From contig JAOAEV010000120.1 of assembly GCA_026416585.1 (NCBI GenBank), positions 1 through 36,342 of the forward strand: DNA of 36,342 nucleotides, read 5' to 3'. Source of the stretch: Chlorobiota bacterium (GTDB taxonomy: Bacteria > Bacteroidota > Ignavibacteria > Kapaibacteriales > NICIL-2). The notes beneath the pieces were generated by a model. The model had not been told where the DNA came from, did not search any database, and saw only the letters and a program-made list of their open reading frames with translations. Below are positions 25,401 through 33,599 of the stretch, one piece after another. How positions within the stretch are numbered: the stretch's first letter is position 1; each line of letters opens with the position of its first letter. A program made the translations under genes and the position numbers.

Positions 25401-27480
25401 TCGGTATAAGTGTCGAATCGCGGTCAGTAAACGTGCGGTTGACAAAACCGAGGGATGAATCAGCATAGATTTTCGCCATCAATCGCCCCCAAATCGGTGC
25501 TGCTGCTTTACCCCCCATTCCATAAGCACCAGTGAATTTGATGCGGTGATCATCAAACCCGAGCCAAACGCCAGCGACCAATTCTGGGGTCATACCAACA
25601 AACCACGCATCGGCATAATCGTTTGTTGTCCCAGTTTTCCCTGCCGCATCGTAGCGGAAAAACTGACGAACAGTCGAACCAGTGCCACCGTCAACGACTC
25701 CTTGCAGCAAACGGATCATCGTGCGACACACAGCCGGATTCAGTGCATCGGTAACACTTGTAGGAAACTTGCCCCGATAGATCTCGCGGCCCAGACGGTC
25801 ACGAACTGCCCTGATGGCAACTGGCGGCACAGAAATGCCCCCGTTGAGAAATGTCCCGTACGCACTAACTAAATCGATGGGATACACTTCTTCAACACCA
25901 AGTGCAAGCGCTGGATACGGGTCCATCGGCGTTGTAATGCCCATCTTCCGTGCCAGTGCAACGACTCGCTGCGGCGTGGTATACTGCGTGATGACCCGTG
26001 CTGCTACTGTGTTGATCGAGAACTTAATTGCTGTCGCAACATCTACCGCATTGGCATGTGATGAGCCGCTCGGTGACCAGGTCCGACCATCGGCGAATGT
26101 GTATGTAAAGGGTGATGCATCAATGACTGTGGTGGCATCGAGTGTACCATCAGCAAGCGCAGCCGCATAGACGAATGGTTTAAATGCTGAACCAGGTTGC
26201 CGCCGAATCTCCATGCAGTGATTGAGCGAATACCGCGAACCACTGCCCCGCTCGAATGCCAGAGGAGAAGCCCCAACCATTGCCAGTATTGCTCCTGTTT
26301 TGGGATCGAGTACGACCACTCCACACTGCACGGTCGTCACCGCACGTTTGACAGAATCAACAAAGTGCTGTGATGCCAACAATTGCCGCATAACGTGTTG
26401 TTGCTGCTGTGGCGAATCGGCAGCAAGGTACACCGGATGTGACTGCGCTGCTTTCTGCAATATTGCAGCGAGCAAGTCTTTGTGCGCATTCCACGACCAA
26501 GATCGATCGAATTCCCGCTGAAACTGTTCGAGTTGTTCACGAACAGCTTCATTGGCATATCGCTGGATGCGTTCATCGAGTGTTGTTTCGATAGTCAAGC
26601 CATCGCGGTAAAGGTCGTAGTCTTGCAATCGAAGGTCGCGGGAAAGCTTTTTGCGCAACATCTCGACAAAGTGTGGTGCCAGTCCGCCACGACGCTGAGA
26701 TGCAAAGCTTCCGGCAGCAATAGTAATTGGCTCACGAGCCAATTGTGCCCGCTGTTGAGGAGTCAGGAAACCGGTATCTTCCATCAACGCCAACACAAGA
26801 TTACGTCGCCGCAGTGCACGTTCGTAGTTTGTTTGAGCGTCATATGTTGCAGGCGCTTTGAGAAGTGCGACAAGGTATGCACACTCATCTGGGGTCAATT
26901 GGCGAGGATGCTTCCCAAAGTACTCCTGTGCAGCAACGTAGATACCATATGCACCACGACCGAAATTGACCGTGTTGGCGTACATTTCTAAAATTTCATT
27001 TTTAGTGTATGTATGCTCGATCTGCACGGCAGTAATTGCTTCGCGAAGTTTACGTGCAATTGTTGGCTCTTGGTTGAAGTAGAGATTCCGGGCAAGTTGC
27101 TGCGTGATTGTTGAAGCACCTTCCTTTGCGCGGAGTGCCAAAACATTTTTGATGGTCGCCTTTACGATACGCCACAGATGAATCCCCCAGTGATTGTAAA
27201 ACTCGCGGTCCTCAGTGGCAATGAGTGCTTGAAAAAAAGCCGGCGGGATGCTATCATATGGCACATAAAGCCGTCGTTTGACGAAAAAGCTTTCCACCAG
27301 ACGCCCGTTCCGATCAAGAATGCGACTGGCAAACTCTTGCGGCGGATTTTCCAACTGTTCCAAAGAAGGTAAGGTGCCGATAACGGCTGCATCGAACCAC
27401 ACCACCAGTGCAGCAATTGCGATAGCAGCACCGGCAATGATGTACCCGACTTTGGCGCTCGTCGTCACCGGCAGATCCAC
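25309..27480 (-). CDS. Class A penicillin-binding protein (PBP1A type)
   Basis: Builds and crosslinks peptidoglycan. Counting from the GTG at 27480 (723 residues): a single anchoring span near 10-35 (VGYIIAGAAIAIAALVVW), a glycosyltransferase-51 domain with Glu90 in ATEDREF and STITQQLARN near 125, then a transpeptidase domain with Ser431-x-x-Lys434 (GSAFKP), SIN at 488-490 and KTG at 615-617. All catalytic motifs are intact. The frame continues to 27570, but those codons lie in the rpsD terminator, so a GTG at 27480 or 27468 is the probable start. A long insert near 315-385 lies between domains. Its 3' end overlaps the DUF1624 gene tail to tail. Confidence 0.93.
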   Translation of the reverse strand: MDLPVTTSAKVGYIIAGAAIAIAALVVWFDAAVIGTLPSLEQLENPPQEFASRILDRNGRLVESFFVKRRLYVPYDSIPPAFFQALIATEDREFYNHWGIHLWRIVKATIKNVLALRAKEGASTITQQLARNLYFNQEPTIARKLREAITAVQIEHTYTKNEILEMYANTVNFGRGAYGIYVAAQEYFGKHPRQLTPDECAYLVALLKAPATYDAQTNYERALRRRNLVLALMEDTGFLTPQQRAQLAREPITIAAGSFASQRRGGLAPHFVEMLRKKLSRDLRLQDYDLYRDGLTIETTLDERIQRYANEAVREQLEQFQREFDRSWSWNAHKDLLAAILQKAAQSHPVYLAADSPQQQQHVMRQLLASQHFVDSVKRAVTTVQCGVVVLDPKTGAILAMVGASPLAFERGSGSRYSLNHCMEIRRQPGSAFKPFVYAAALADGTLDATTVIDASPFTYTFADGRTWSPSGSSHANAVDVATAIKFSINTVAARVITQYTTPQRVVALARKMGITTPMDPYPALALGVEEVYPIDLVSAYGTFLNGGISVPPVAIRAVRDRLGREIYRGKFPTSVTDALNPAVCRTMIRLLQGVVDGGTGSTVRQFFRYDAAGKTGTTNDYADAWFVGMTPELVAGVWLGFDDHRIKFTGAYGMGGKAAAPIWGRLMAKIYADSSLGFVNRTFTDRDSTLIPITPEQARQVIEEDRFAPPPVQLHPAEPIRP

Positions 27481-27489
27481 ACTAATGAC

Positions 27490-27495
27490 ATTATA
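27490..27495 (-). promoter_or_regulatory. TATAAT-like box near the PBP start
   Basis: Minus-strand TGGTATAAT has an extended -10 form, 10 bases upstream of the GTG at 27480. If used, the transcript would start almost at the codon. The overlapping TATTTTG at 27508-27514 gives a 28-base distance, like other genes here. No -35 is clear. Confidence 0.3.
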
Positions 27496-27507
27496 CCAAC
27501 TCGAACA

Positions 27508-27551
27508 CAAAATACGTGCCCCCGTTCTGCCCAGAGCAAACGGGGGCACGT
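27508..27551 (-). terminator. Rho-independent terminator of rpsD
   Basis: A perfect 13-bp GC-rich stem (27514-27526 with 27539-27551) has a 12-nt loop. On the minus strand it is followed by TATTTTGTG, a short U-tract. It starts about 50 bases after the rpsD stop. Confidence 0.78.
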
Positions 27552-27600
27552 CATCGTCATGGAGTGGCAATTGACCACTATGCGAGAAGAGAATGTGTAA

Positions 27601-28203
27601 TTACCGCGAGTAGTATTCGACCACAAGTGGTACTTCACAAACGATGGGGACCTCCTCGCGTGGTGGCAAGTACAGGTATTTTGCTGACATGTCGGCTTTG
27701 GAGACCTCCAAATATGGAACAGGCTGCGCAGTACGAATCGCGTTTTGGAAACATTCGAGCGCACGGCTTTTCTCGCGCACCCGAATGACATCATTTGGCT
27801 TGACGCGGCACGATGGAATATCCACTTTGCGTCCGTTGACCTCGATATGTCCGTGCCGAACATACTGCCGTGCCGCATATACCGTCGGCGCGAAGCCTGC
27901 ACGATAAACCAGTGCGTCGAGACGAGATTCGAGCAACTGTACCAGATTGTCTCCTGTATTGCCTGCCAAGCGAGATGCTTCAGCAAAATAGTTCCGCATC
28001 TGTCGCTCATGGACATTGTACTGTAGGCGTAGGCGTTGCTTTTCGAGTAGCTGCCGCCCGTAATCACTGAGTTTGCCACGCCGTTTGACCGGTCCATGTT
28101 GCCCAGGTGGGTATGGCTTGCGGTCCATGTGTTTGCGGGCTTTCGTCGTCAGCGAAAAGCCCAACTTACGCGACAGTTTGACCTTAGGTCCTGTGTACTT
28201 CAT
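27601..28203 (-). CDS. rpsD: 30S ribosomal protein S4 (cysteine-free form)
   Basis: Primary 16S rRNA-binding protein of the small subunit, also a translational repressor in many bacteria. The full 200 residues show the N-terminal PYPPGQHG segment, LREKQ-like LLEKQRLRLQYNV near 55, and the S4 RNA-binding domain (RLDALVYRAGFAPTVYAARQYVRHGHIEVNG near 90-120). None of the N-terminal zinc cysteines of the C+ S4 forms is present. In most bacteria rpsD sits in the alpha operon next to rpoA; here it stands alone between fusA and a PBP gene. A terminator hairpin follows. A leader of about 100 nt, if transcribed from 28316-28323, contains two hairpins. Confidence 0.96.
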   Translation of the reverse strand: MKYTGPKVKLSRKLGFSLTTKARKHMDRKPYPPGQHGPVKRRGKLSDYGRQLLEKQRLRLQYNVHERQMRNYFAEASRLAGNTGDNLVQLLESRLDALVYRAGFAPTVYAARQYVRHGHIEVNGRKVDIPSCRVKPNDVIRVREKSRALECFQNAIRTAQPVPYLEVSKADMSAKYLYLPPREEVPIVCEVPLVVEYYSR

Positions 28204-28230
28204 GTGCGTACCACGCTACAAAAGATGGAA

Positions 28231-28238
28231 CAAAACTT
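28231..28238 (-). promoter_or_regulatory. Candidate proximal -7 box for rpsD
   Basis: Minus-strand AAGTTTTG matches TAnnTTTG at 7 of 8 positions, with its last base 28 bases before the rpsD start. It competes with the distal box at 28316-28323. Confidence 0.25.
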
Positions 28239-28256
28239 TTGTGCAACATTTTCCTG

Positions 28257-28312
28257 CCGAGCTGTAGGCTCGGTGGAGGTACGTCGCAATTGTGTCAGCC
28301 GACAGTGCGGCT
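28257..28312. other. Two hairpins in the fusA-rpsD gap
   Basis: CCGAGC-TGTAG-GCTCGG (28257-28273) and AGCCG-ACAGTG-CGGCT (28297-28312). Neither is followed by a T-run on the minus strand, so they do not look like intrinsic terminators. They would be part of an rpsD leader if transcription starts at the distal box. Confidence 0.35.
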
Positions 28313-28315
28313 GTG

Positions 28316-28323
28316 CAAAATTA
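28316..28323 (-). promoter_or_regulatory. Candidate distal -7 box for rpsD
   Basis: Minus-strand TAATTTTG is an exact TAnnTTTG match just after the fusA stop. It would give a leader of about 106 nt holding both hairpins. No -33 element is seen. Confidence 0.35.
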
Positions 28324-28327
28324 GCTG

Positions 28328-30460
28328 TCACTTGTTGCCTTCTGCACGCTTTTTCTGATACTCCCGTACCATCTCTTCCTGGACTGCACGCGGCACTTGA
28401 GCGTATTTGAGGAATTCCATCGTGAATTCACCCTTGCCTTGCGTGACCGATCGCAGATCTGTAGAATAGCCGAACATTTCCTGCAACGGCACTTCAGCAG
28501 TAACCACGACATATCCGGCTTCGCTTTCCGTGCCGATGATCACGCCACGTCGCTGGTTGATTTGCCCGATGACGACACCCTGGAATTCTTCTGGTGCCGA
28601 CACTTCCAGTTTCATAACTGGTTCGAGCACGACTGGATTGGCACGCATGTAACATTCGCGAATAGCAGCTTTTGCAGCGGTTTTGAACGCCATTTCGGAA
28701 GAGTCTACTGGGTGCGTCGAACCATCATTGAGCACAACCCGAGCACGCTGAACCGGCTGCCCGATAAGCATACCTTCTTTGAGCTGCTCCTGGAAGCCTT
28801 CGTCGCAAGCAGGAATAAACTCACGTGCAATGACGCCACCAACAATCGCATCAACGAACTCATAGTTATTCGGATTGTCGGATTCGAGTGGCTCAATATA
28901 TCCTGCCACACGAGCAAACTGACCTGCTCCACCGGTTTGCTTTTTATGTGTATAGTTGAACTCCGCTCGCTTAGTGATCGTCTCACGGAAGGCAACTTTC
29001 GGTCGTCCGACAACAACTTCGCAGTTATACTCTCGCTTGATACGCTCGATATAGATTTCCAAGTGCAGCTCGCCCATACCGCGGATAATGGTTTCACCGG
29101 TTTCTTCATCGCGGTACACACGGAATGTCGGATCTTCCTTAGTAAAACGATTGAGTGCTTTCGAAAAATTCGCCAGGCTTGTCTTGTCCTTCGGTGCCAC
29201 CGCAAGCTCGATAACCGGCTCAGGCACGAACATAGAGGTCATCGTGAGATTAACCGATCCATCAGTAAATGTATCGCCGGTAGCGCAGTCCACGCCAAAC
29301 ATGGCAACGATATCACCGGCGAGGGCTTCTTCGATATCATGCATTTCGCTGGCATGCATGCGCACCAAACGCGGCACCTTGATTTTCTTACCCGTCGCAT
29401 TATTGACAATCACATCACCCTTGCGCACACGCCCTTGATAGATGCGCATATACGTAAGCTGACCATAACGCCCATCTTCGAGTTTGAACGCATACGCAAC
29501 CACCGGACGGTCTGGATCTGGTGTAATCAGAACTCGCTCTTCATCGCGATCTCGATCGAGCGCATAATTTTCAACTTCGAATGGATTGGGCAAGAACATA
29601 CACACCCCGTCGAGCAGGGGTTGAATGCCTTTGTTCTGTTTAGCTGTTCCGACGAACACTGGTGTAACTTTCAGTGCAATGGTTGCCTGTCGGACTGCAG
29701 CAATGATCTCATCTGGTGAAATTTCCTCTTCCATCAGGTACTTTTCCGCGATGGCATCATCGTAATCGGCAGCTTTCTCGATAAGCTTAGTACGATACTC
29801 GTGCGCTAAATCAAGCATATCCGCTGGAATCTCTTCTTCACGCACAAACTCGCCATTATCGCCGTCAAAGTAGAGTGCTTTCATGTAGATGAGGTCTACG
29901 ACACCCCGGAATTGGTCTTCGGACCCGATCGGGATGTTGATCATGACCGGATCATGATGGAGCTTTTCGCGAAGCTGCTGGACAACACGATATGCATTCG
30001 CACCAGCACGGTCAAGCTTATTGATGAAAGCAATGCGCGGGACGTTGTAGCGGCGCATTTGACGATCGACCGTGATAGACTGGCTCTGCACACCGGCTAC
30101 ACCGCACAGAACAAGTATTGCGCCATCGAGGACGCGCAGAGATCGTTCAACCTCGATCGTGAAATCCACGTGACCGGGAGTATCAATCAAATTAATGTTA
30201 TATCCCTTCCACTGGCAATACGTTGCTGCTGACTGTATTGTGATTCCTTTTTCACGTTCAAGGTCCATCGAATCCATCGTCGGACCGGCACCGTCTTTAG
30301 AGCGCACTTCGACAATCCGGTGAATGCGCCCGGTATAATAAAGGATGCGTTCACTGAGCGTGGTCTTGCCTGAGTCAATATGGGCAGATATTCCGATATT
30401 TCGCAATCGGGCAATGTCAATTCCTACTGTCGCAGGTGTAGGGGCTGTCATCGTACTCAT
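28328..30460 (-). CDS. fusA: Elongation factor G, resembling the mitochondrial/spirochaetal (spdEFG1/mtEFG1) type
   Basis: Ribosomal translocase GTPase. The full 710 residues have the G motifs: AHIDSGKTT (27-35, P-loop, Ser where canonical EF-G has Ala), [10 protein letters not shown] (switch/G2 region), DTPGHVDF (G3), NKLD (G4). Domains II-V follow. Several stretches match mtEFG1/spdEFG1 from memory and not the usual [47 protein letters not shown]. It is not next to rpsL, rpsG or tuf, so it is not the str-operon copy. Translation starts 29 bases after an exact -7 box. EF-G identity is certain; the subfamily call rests on recalled sequences. Confidence 0.95.
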   Translation of the reverse strand: MSTMTAPTPATVGIDIARLRNIGISAHIDSGKTTLSERILYYTGRIHRIVEVRSKDGAGPTMDSMDLEREKGITIQSAATYCQWKGYNINLIDTPGHVDFTIEVERSLRVLDGAILVLCGVAGVQSQSITVDRQMRRYNVPRIAFINKLDRAGANAYRVVQQLREKLHHDPVMINIPIGSEDQFRGVVDLIYMKALYFDGDNGEFVREEEIPADMLDLAHEYRTKLIEKAADYDDAIAEKYLMEEEISPDEIIAAVRQATIALKVTPVFVGTAKQNKGIQPLLDGVCMFLPNPFEVENYALDRDRDEERVLITPDPDRPVVAYAFKLEDGRYGQLTYMRIYQGRVRKGDVIVNNATGKKIKVPRLVRMHASEMHDIEEALAGDIVAMFGVDCATGDTFTDGSVNLTMTSMFVPEPVIELAVAPKDKTSLANFSKALNRFTKEDPTFRVYRDEETGETIIRGMGELHLEIYIERIKREYNCEVVVGRPKVAFRETITKRAEFNYTHKKQTGGAGQFARVAGYIEPLESDNPNNYEFVDAIVGGVIAREFIPACDEGFQEQLKEGMLIGQPVQRARVVLNDGSTHPVDSSEMAFKTAAKAAIRECYMRANPVVLEPVMKLEVSAPEEFQGVVIGQINQRRGVIIGTESEAGYVVVTAEVPLQEMFGYSTDLRSVTQGKGEFTMEFLKYAQVPRAVQEEMVREYQKKRAEGNK

Positions 30461-30488
30461 AAATACAACATATTGTTCACCAAGATTG

Positions 30489-30496
30489 CAAAAATA
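30489..30496 (-). promoter_or_regulatory. Bacteroidota-type -7 box for fusA
   Basis: Minus-strand TATTTTTG is an exact TAnnTTTG match. Its last base is 29 bases before the fusA start, giving a leader of about 22 nt. Confidence 0.5.
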
Positions 30497-30646
30497 CGCA
30501 GCAATGTTACCGAAATTGTATCAGTAATACACGGAGGCGACTCTCCTGCTCGTCTTGTATGCTGTTCAATACGTTGTCATTTGCTGTGACAAGCGTGTCA
30601 GCAGCAATTTGGCGCTATGACAGCGCACAACCTTATAAGCCGAGCG

Positions 30647-30654
30647 TATAGTTG
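30647..30654 (+). promoter_or_regulatory. Candidate -7 box for the pirin gene
   Basis: TATAGTTG matches TAnnTTTG at 7 of 8 positions, and its last base is 32 bases before the ATG at 30686. The rest of the 30461-30685 gap holds no tRNA or gene that I can see, only a small hairpin, GCGCT-ATGAC-AGCGC, near 30612. Confidence 0.3.
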
Positions 30655-30685
30655 TGGACATTTTCATCATTATCCAACGTTTCCG

Positions 30686-31405
30686 ATGAGACACATTTCA
30701 GCACCAATACGGGATGAAGGAGCCGGTGCTCGCGTCCGACGCCTGTTTCCCTCGACGGAGCTACGCTGGCCGGCAACAGATCCTTTCTTACTGTTCGATG
30801 AATTTTTCGTTGCGGCACACGCGGGGTTCCCGGACCATCCACACCGTGGATTCGAAATCATCACATACATGCTCGAAGGCGGATTCCAGCATCGCGACTC
30901 ACTCGGCAACGCCGTCAGCGCACCGGCAGGGCACGCAATGCATTTTGTCACTGGAAGTGGTATCATTCACTCGGAAATGCCGATTGGTTCAGCACACGGA
31001 ATCCAGCTGTGGATTAACCTGCGTCGCACGCAGAAAGCTATTGCTCCATCGCTGCGACTGATCAGCCCTGATGAAATGCCCCAGCACACAATCGAGGGCG
31101 GATACGTCCGACGCATTGCCTCGCCGTCTGGTCCCATCGTACTGCATACAGCGGCTACCTACGATGACGTCGTCTTCAATAGTGTTGGATCAGTAAGTTG
31201 GGATGTCAGCCGCGAGAGCGTGGCCCTGGTTTACGTCATCGAGGGTGAGATAAAATGCACTGACACAACTATACATGCTGGCCAGATGTGCGTTTTCGAT
31301 GGCGAGCCCGCCGAGATTCAGTCGAGCTCGTCGGCACGTGCTATCGTACTGACCGGTCAGCGCCAACACGAGAGCATTCGCTTCGTCGGTCCATTCGTTG
31401 ATTAG
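30686..31405 (+). CDS. Pirin family protein (bicupin)
   Basis: A 239-residue two-cupin pirin. The iron ligands are all present: His51 and His53 in FPDHPHRGFE, His95 and Glu97 in GSGIIHSEMP. Some bacterial pirins act as quercetin dioxygenases and others as redox regulators; nothing here decides between them. The second cupin has SRESVALVYVIEGEI near 175 and LTGQRQHES near the end. The ATG at 30686 starts the conserved R-x-x-x-A pattern, while the frame open from 30617 adds unrelated residues. Its stop overlaps the stop of the convergent alkyltransferase-like gene by 4 bases. Confidence 0.93.
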   Translation: MRHISAPIRDEGAGARVRRLFPSTELRWPATDPFLLFDEFFVAAHAGFPDHPHRGFEIITYMLEGGFQHRDSLGNAVSAPAGHAMHFVTGSGIIHSEMPIGSAHGIQLWINLRRTQKAIAPSLRLISPDEMPQHTIEGGYVRRIASPSGPIVLHTAATYDDVVFNSVGSVSWDVSRESVALVYVIEGEIKCTDTTIHAGQMCVFDGEPAEIQSSSSARAIVLTGQRQHESIRFVGPFVD

Positions 31406-31734
31406 TTAGTCAGAGGCGGTACCCACAAGTGCCGCTCGAGGCGAACACGGTCGCCATCGAACGAAACACCTTCTGCTTCGAGTAGCTCGCGCATGAGTGT
31501 CGGCGTTGCAAAGTGCATGCGTCCGGTCAGTTCCCCATTACGGTTGACGACACGATGAGCGGGAATGTCGGAACACCCAGCGACTGCATTCAGTGCCCAC
31601 CCGACCGTCCGTGCTGCCGAGCGAATGCCAAGCGCTCCTGCAATGTGTCCGTACGTAGTCACTTTCCCGCGTGGTATCTGCCGAACAAGTGCCCAGACTT
31701 CTTCGAAAAAATCACACTTCTGAGCTCTCACCAT
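31402..31734 (-). CDS. Alkyltransferase-like protein (MGMT family, no acceptor cysteine)
   Basis: A 110-residue single-domain relative of O6-alkylguanine-DNA alkyltransferase. It has the DNA-binding helix (GKVTTYGHIAGALG near 22-36, with ARTVGWALN following) and the active-site loop, but the PCHR motif reads PAHR (Ala for the alkyl-accepting Cys). It therefore cannot transfer alkyl groups. Proteins of this ATL type bind O6-alkylguanine and direct nucleotide-excision repair to it. Its start overlaps the pfkA stop (TAATG), so the two are coupled. Tail to tail with pirin. Confidence 0.9.
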   Translation of the reverse strand: MVRAQKCDFFEEVWALVRQIPRGKVTTYGHIAGALGIRSAARTVGWALNAVAGCSDIPAHRVVNRNGELTGRMHFATPTLMRELLEAEGVSFDGDRVRLERHLWVPPLTN

Positions 31735-32741
31735 TAGCGGAGTGCGAGGGTCATTTTAATAAGCTCTTCCGGGATGTCGAGATGATTTGACCGGCTATCG
31801 TCGGCTGCCGCATCGAGCGGTAGTGGTTCCTGCCAGTGTCCTGTATAGAATGCAGTGTAGAAACCACTGTCTTTTCGCATAAATGCATCAGTCACCATCC
31901 GATAGCCTAACCAACTGGCACGGAGGATGTCGGTGACGGCAGCCTGCCCCCCACGCTGAAAGTATCCCATGTCCACTGTGCGTATTTCCCGCTTGATGTT
32001 CCGACGGCGAAAGATGTCTTCCAAAATTGTACGTATCTCATCAAGCGATTTGCTGTAGCCTTCAGCGACCACAATACGTGTATCGCGATCGCGCTCTTCG
32101 ATCATCGTTGCCAGTTGCTCAAAGTCAACATTCTCCCGTGGACGGATGATATACTCGGCACCGGTGGCGATACCGGCATAAAACGCCAAGTATGCCGAAT
32201 CGCGCCCCATCGAGCCAATCAAATACACACGTCGATGAGAGCTCGCAGTATTGCGAATCCACTCGAGCATCTCCAGACTGCGGTCGAGCGCACTGTAAAA
32301 GCCAATCGATGTGCCGAAGTTGTTTGCTACATCGTTGTCAATCGAACCCGGGCATGCCATGATGCGCGTGCGCAATCCTTCTGCTTTGATAATGTGGTCG
32401 AGTGTAGCGCACGCTTTCAAACTCCCGTTGCCCCCACAGACAAACAGGTAGTCGAAGTGATTGTCGTCAAGATTGATCGCTACTTGGCGCTGCAGTTCAG
32501 GATTAGCGGCAAGTTCCGGTACGCGGACTGTACCTAAAATTGTGCCGCCTTGGAAAGCAATTCCTGCAACATCGAGTTTGCCAAGCCGACGGTATTCATT
32601 TGTGATAAGTCCACGCCAACCGTCGATAACACCCCACACCGACGTTTCCGGACGAATGTTCAATGCCGAACGAACAACGCTCCGGATAAACGCATTCATC
32701 CCGGAACTGTCGCCGCCACCAGTAAGAATGGCAAACTTCAT
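31734..32741 (-). CDS. pfkA: 6-phosphofructokinase, divergent ATP-type
   Basis: Phosphorylates fructose 6-phosphate in glycolysis. The 335-residue product has LTGGGDSSGMNAFIR at the N terminus, GGTILGTVR (Arg73), GGNGS at 103-107, PGSIDND with catalytic Asp135 and Asp137, SIGFYSALD, SMGRDS, VVAEGYS and DMGYFQRGG. Gly106 and Gly132 are as in ATP-dependent enzymes (PPi enzymes have Asp and Lys there). Two residues differ from E. coli PfkA: Asn105 replaces the Mg-ATP-site Asp103, and Tyr replaces the substrate-site His249. The ATG at 32741 is preferred to a GTG at 32753. It lies in an operon with a secreted T9SS protein upstream. Confidence 0.9.
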   Translation of the reverse strand: MKFAILTGGGDSSGMNAFIRSVVRSALNIRPETSVWGVIDGWRGLITNEYRRLGKLDVAGIAFQGGTILGTVRVPELAANPELQRQVAINLDDNHFDYLFVCGGNGSLKACATLDHIIKAEGLRTRIMACPGSIDNDVANNFGTSIGFYSALDRSLEMLEWIRNTASSHRRVYLIGSMGRDSAYLAFYAGIATGAEYIIRPRENVDFEQLATMIEERDRDTRIVVAEGYSKSLDEIRTILEDIFRRRNIKREIRTVDMGYFQRGGQAAVTDILRASWLGYRMVTDAFMRKDSGFYTAFYTGHWQEPLPLDAAADDSRSNHLDIPEELIKMTLALR

Positions 32742-32754
32742 CGCTCTCGGCACA

Positions 32755-33543
32755 TCAGCGAATAATCTGCAAAGGCTGGCTCAACGAACGCTCGCCATTA
32801 CGCACCACCAGACGGTATGCTCCACTCGGCAGTTCGGTAATTGACATGGCTGTACGATCAGACGGCATGACCTGTGCGTGTACCAACCGACCAAGTGCAT
32901 CGAGAATTTCCACACGCGCACCAGCAACGGCAGACACATAGACTACATCGCTTGCCGGATTTGGTGCGATCGTCACGTCGCGAAGTGGTTGATCAACTGA
33001 TGAGGTGGTCGCCTCAAACGTAACATCAAACGAGATGTAATCGCTCATCTCAGCAACATTGTAAATGACCACACCAATGACCGACTGCCCCGAGACACCT
33101 TGCGGATCAAACTGAAGCTTGAATGTGTGATCGCGCTCACCTGGCTGTAGCGTCACTTGCCCCTGCTCGTCGCTCTGTATCACAAACGATGGATAGCACG
33201 CCATCCCGCTGCAGAAGTTGACACGATGCTCGACGCTTTTCCGACTCGTATCGATCCGGACACCGAACGTGACAGAATTCGGCGAAACATTCTCCACACT
33301 AACATAGGCATCTATTGGCCTATCTGGCATGACCGCAAATGTGAGTGGCTGGCCATCAACAAGCCGAAGTGACGGATTTTGAACTTGTGGATATGCCCAC
33401 CGCTGCGCGCATGGACAACATCCTGATTTCGGCTTGATAACAATCGTGTGTGATGCGCTTGCGCGCACTTGAGCGTTTGCGACGACCGCAACAATCGCGG
33501 TAGCGACCCCGGCTACAAATACCGATACCAAAACATGTTTCAT
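32755..33543 (-). CDS. Secreted cysteine-containing protein with T9SS sorting domain
   Basis: A 262-residue exported protein. The signal peptide (KHVLVSVFVAGVATAIVAVVANAQ) is cleaved near 25. The mature part has CCPC near residue 40, FCSGMACYP near 110, and an Ig-like strand pattern ending VVIYNVAEMSDYISFDVTF, which I recall from small T9SS proteins of Bacteroidota. It then has a type A sorting tail with IAPNPASD and ILDALGRLV. A strong ribosome-binding site, TTGGAGG, precedes the ATG at 33543. It is divergent from tlpA, and its four or five cysteines make it a plausible redox client. It is 13 bases upstream of pfkA. Confidence 0.85.
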   Translation of the reverse strand: MKHVLVSVFVAGVATAIVAVVANAQVRASASHTIVIKPKSGCCPCAQRWAYPQVQNPSLRLVDGQPLTFAVMPDRPIDAYVSVENVSPNSVTFGVRIDTSRKSVEHRVNFCSGMACYPSFVIQSDEQGQVTLQPGERDHTFKLQFDPQGVSGQSVIGVVIYNVAEMSDYISFDVTFEATTSSVDQPLRDVTIAPNPASDVVYVSAVAGARVEILDALGRLVHAQVMPSDRTAMSITELPSGAYRLVVRNGERSLSQPLQIIR

Positions 33544-33570
33544 AAGTTTGCCTCCAATATTCGAACCGCA

Positions 33571-33578
33571 CAAAACTA
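33571..33578 (-). promoter_or_regulatory. Bacteroidota-type -7 box for the T9SS protein-pfkA operon
   Basis: Minus-strand TAGTTTTG is an exact TAnnTTTG match, with its last base 28 bases before the ATG at 33543. Leader about 21 nt. Confidence 0.5.
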
Positions 33579-33599
33579 CAACGTGTAAACATCAAAAAA

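Noticed and set aside
28203-28327. Intrinsic terminator between fusA and rpsD
   Set aside because: Two hairpins are present, but neither has a T-run on the minus strand; recorded as possible leader structure.
28397-29719. Plus-strand open frame of 440 codons
   Set aside because: It lies antisense to fusA and shows no recognisable motif; long antisense frames are expected from biased codon use in a conserved gene.
30461-30685. tRNA or small RNA in the fusA-pirin gap
   Set aside because: No cloverleaf, T-loop or CCA-end pattern was found; only a small GCGCT/AGCGC hairpin.
33543-33550. TAAGTTTG on the plus strand before tlpA
   Set aside because: Exact box, but 50 bases from the tlpA start and inside the start codon of the divergent gene; spacing differs from the other promoters, so it may be chance.
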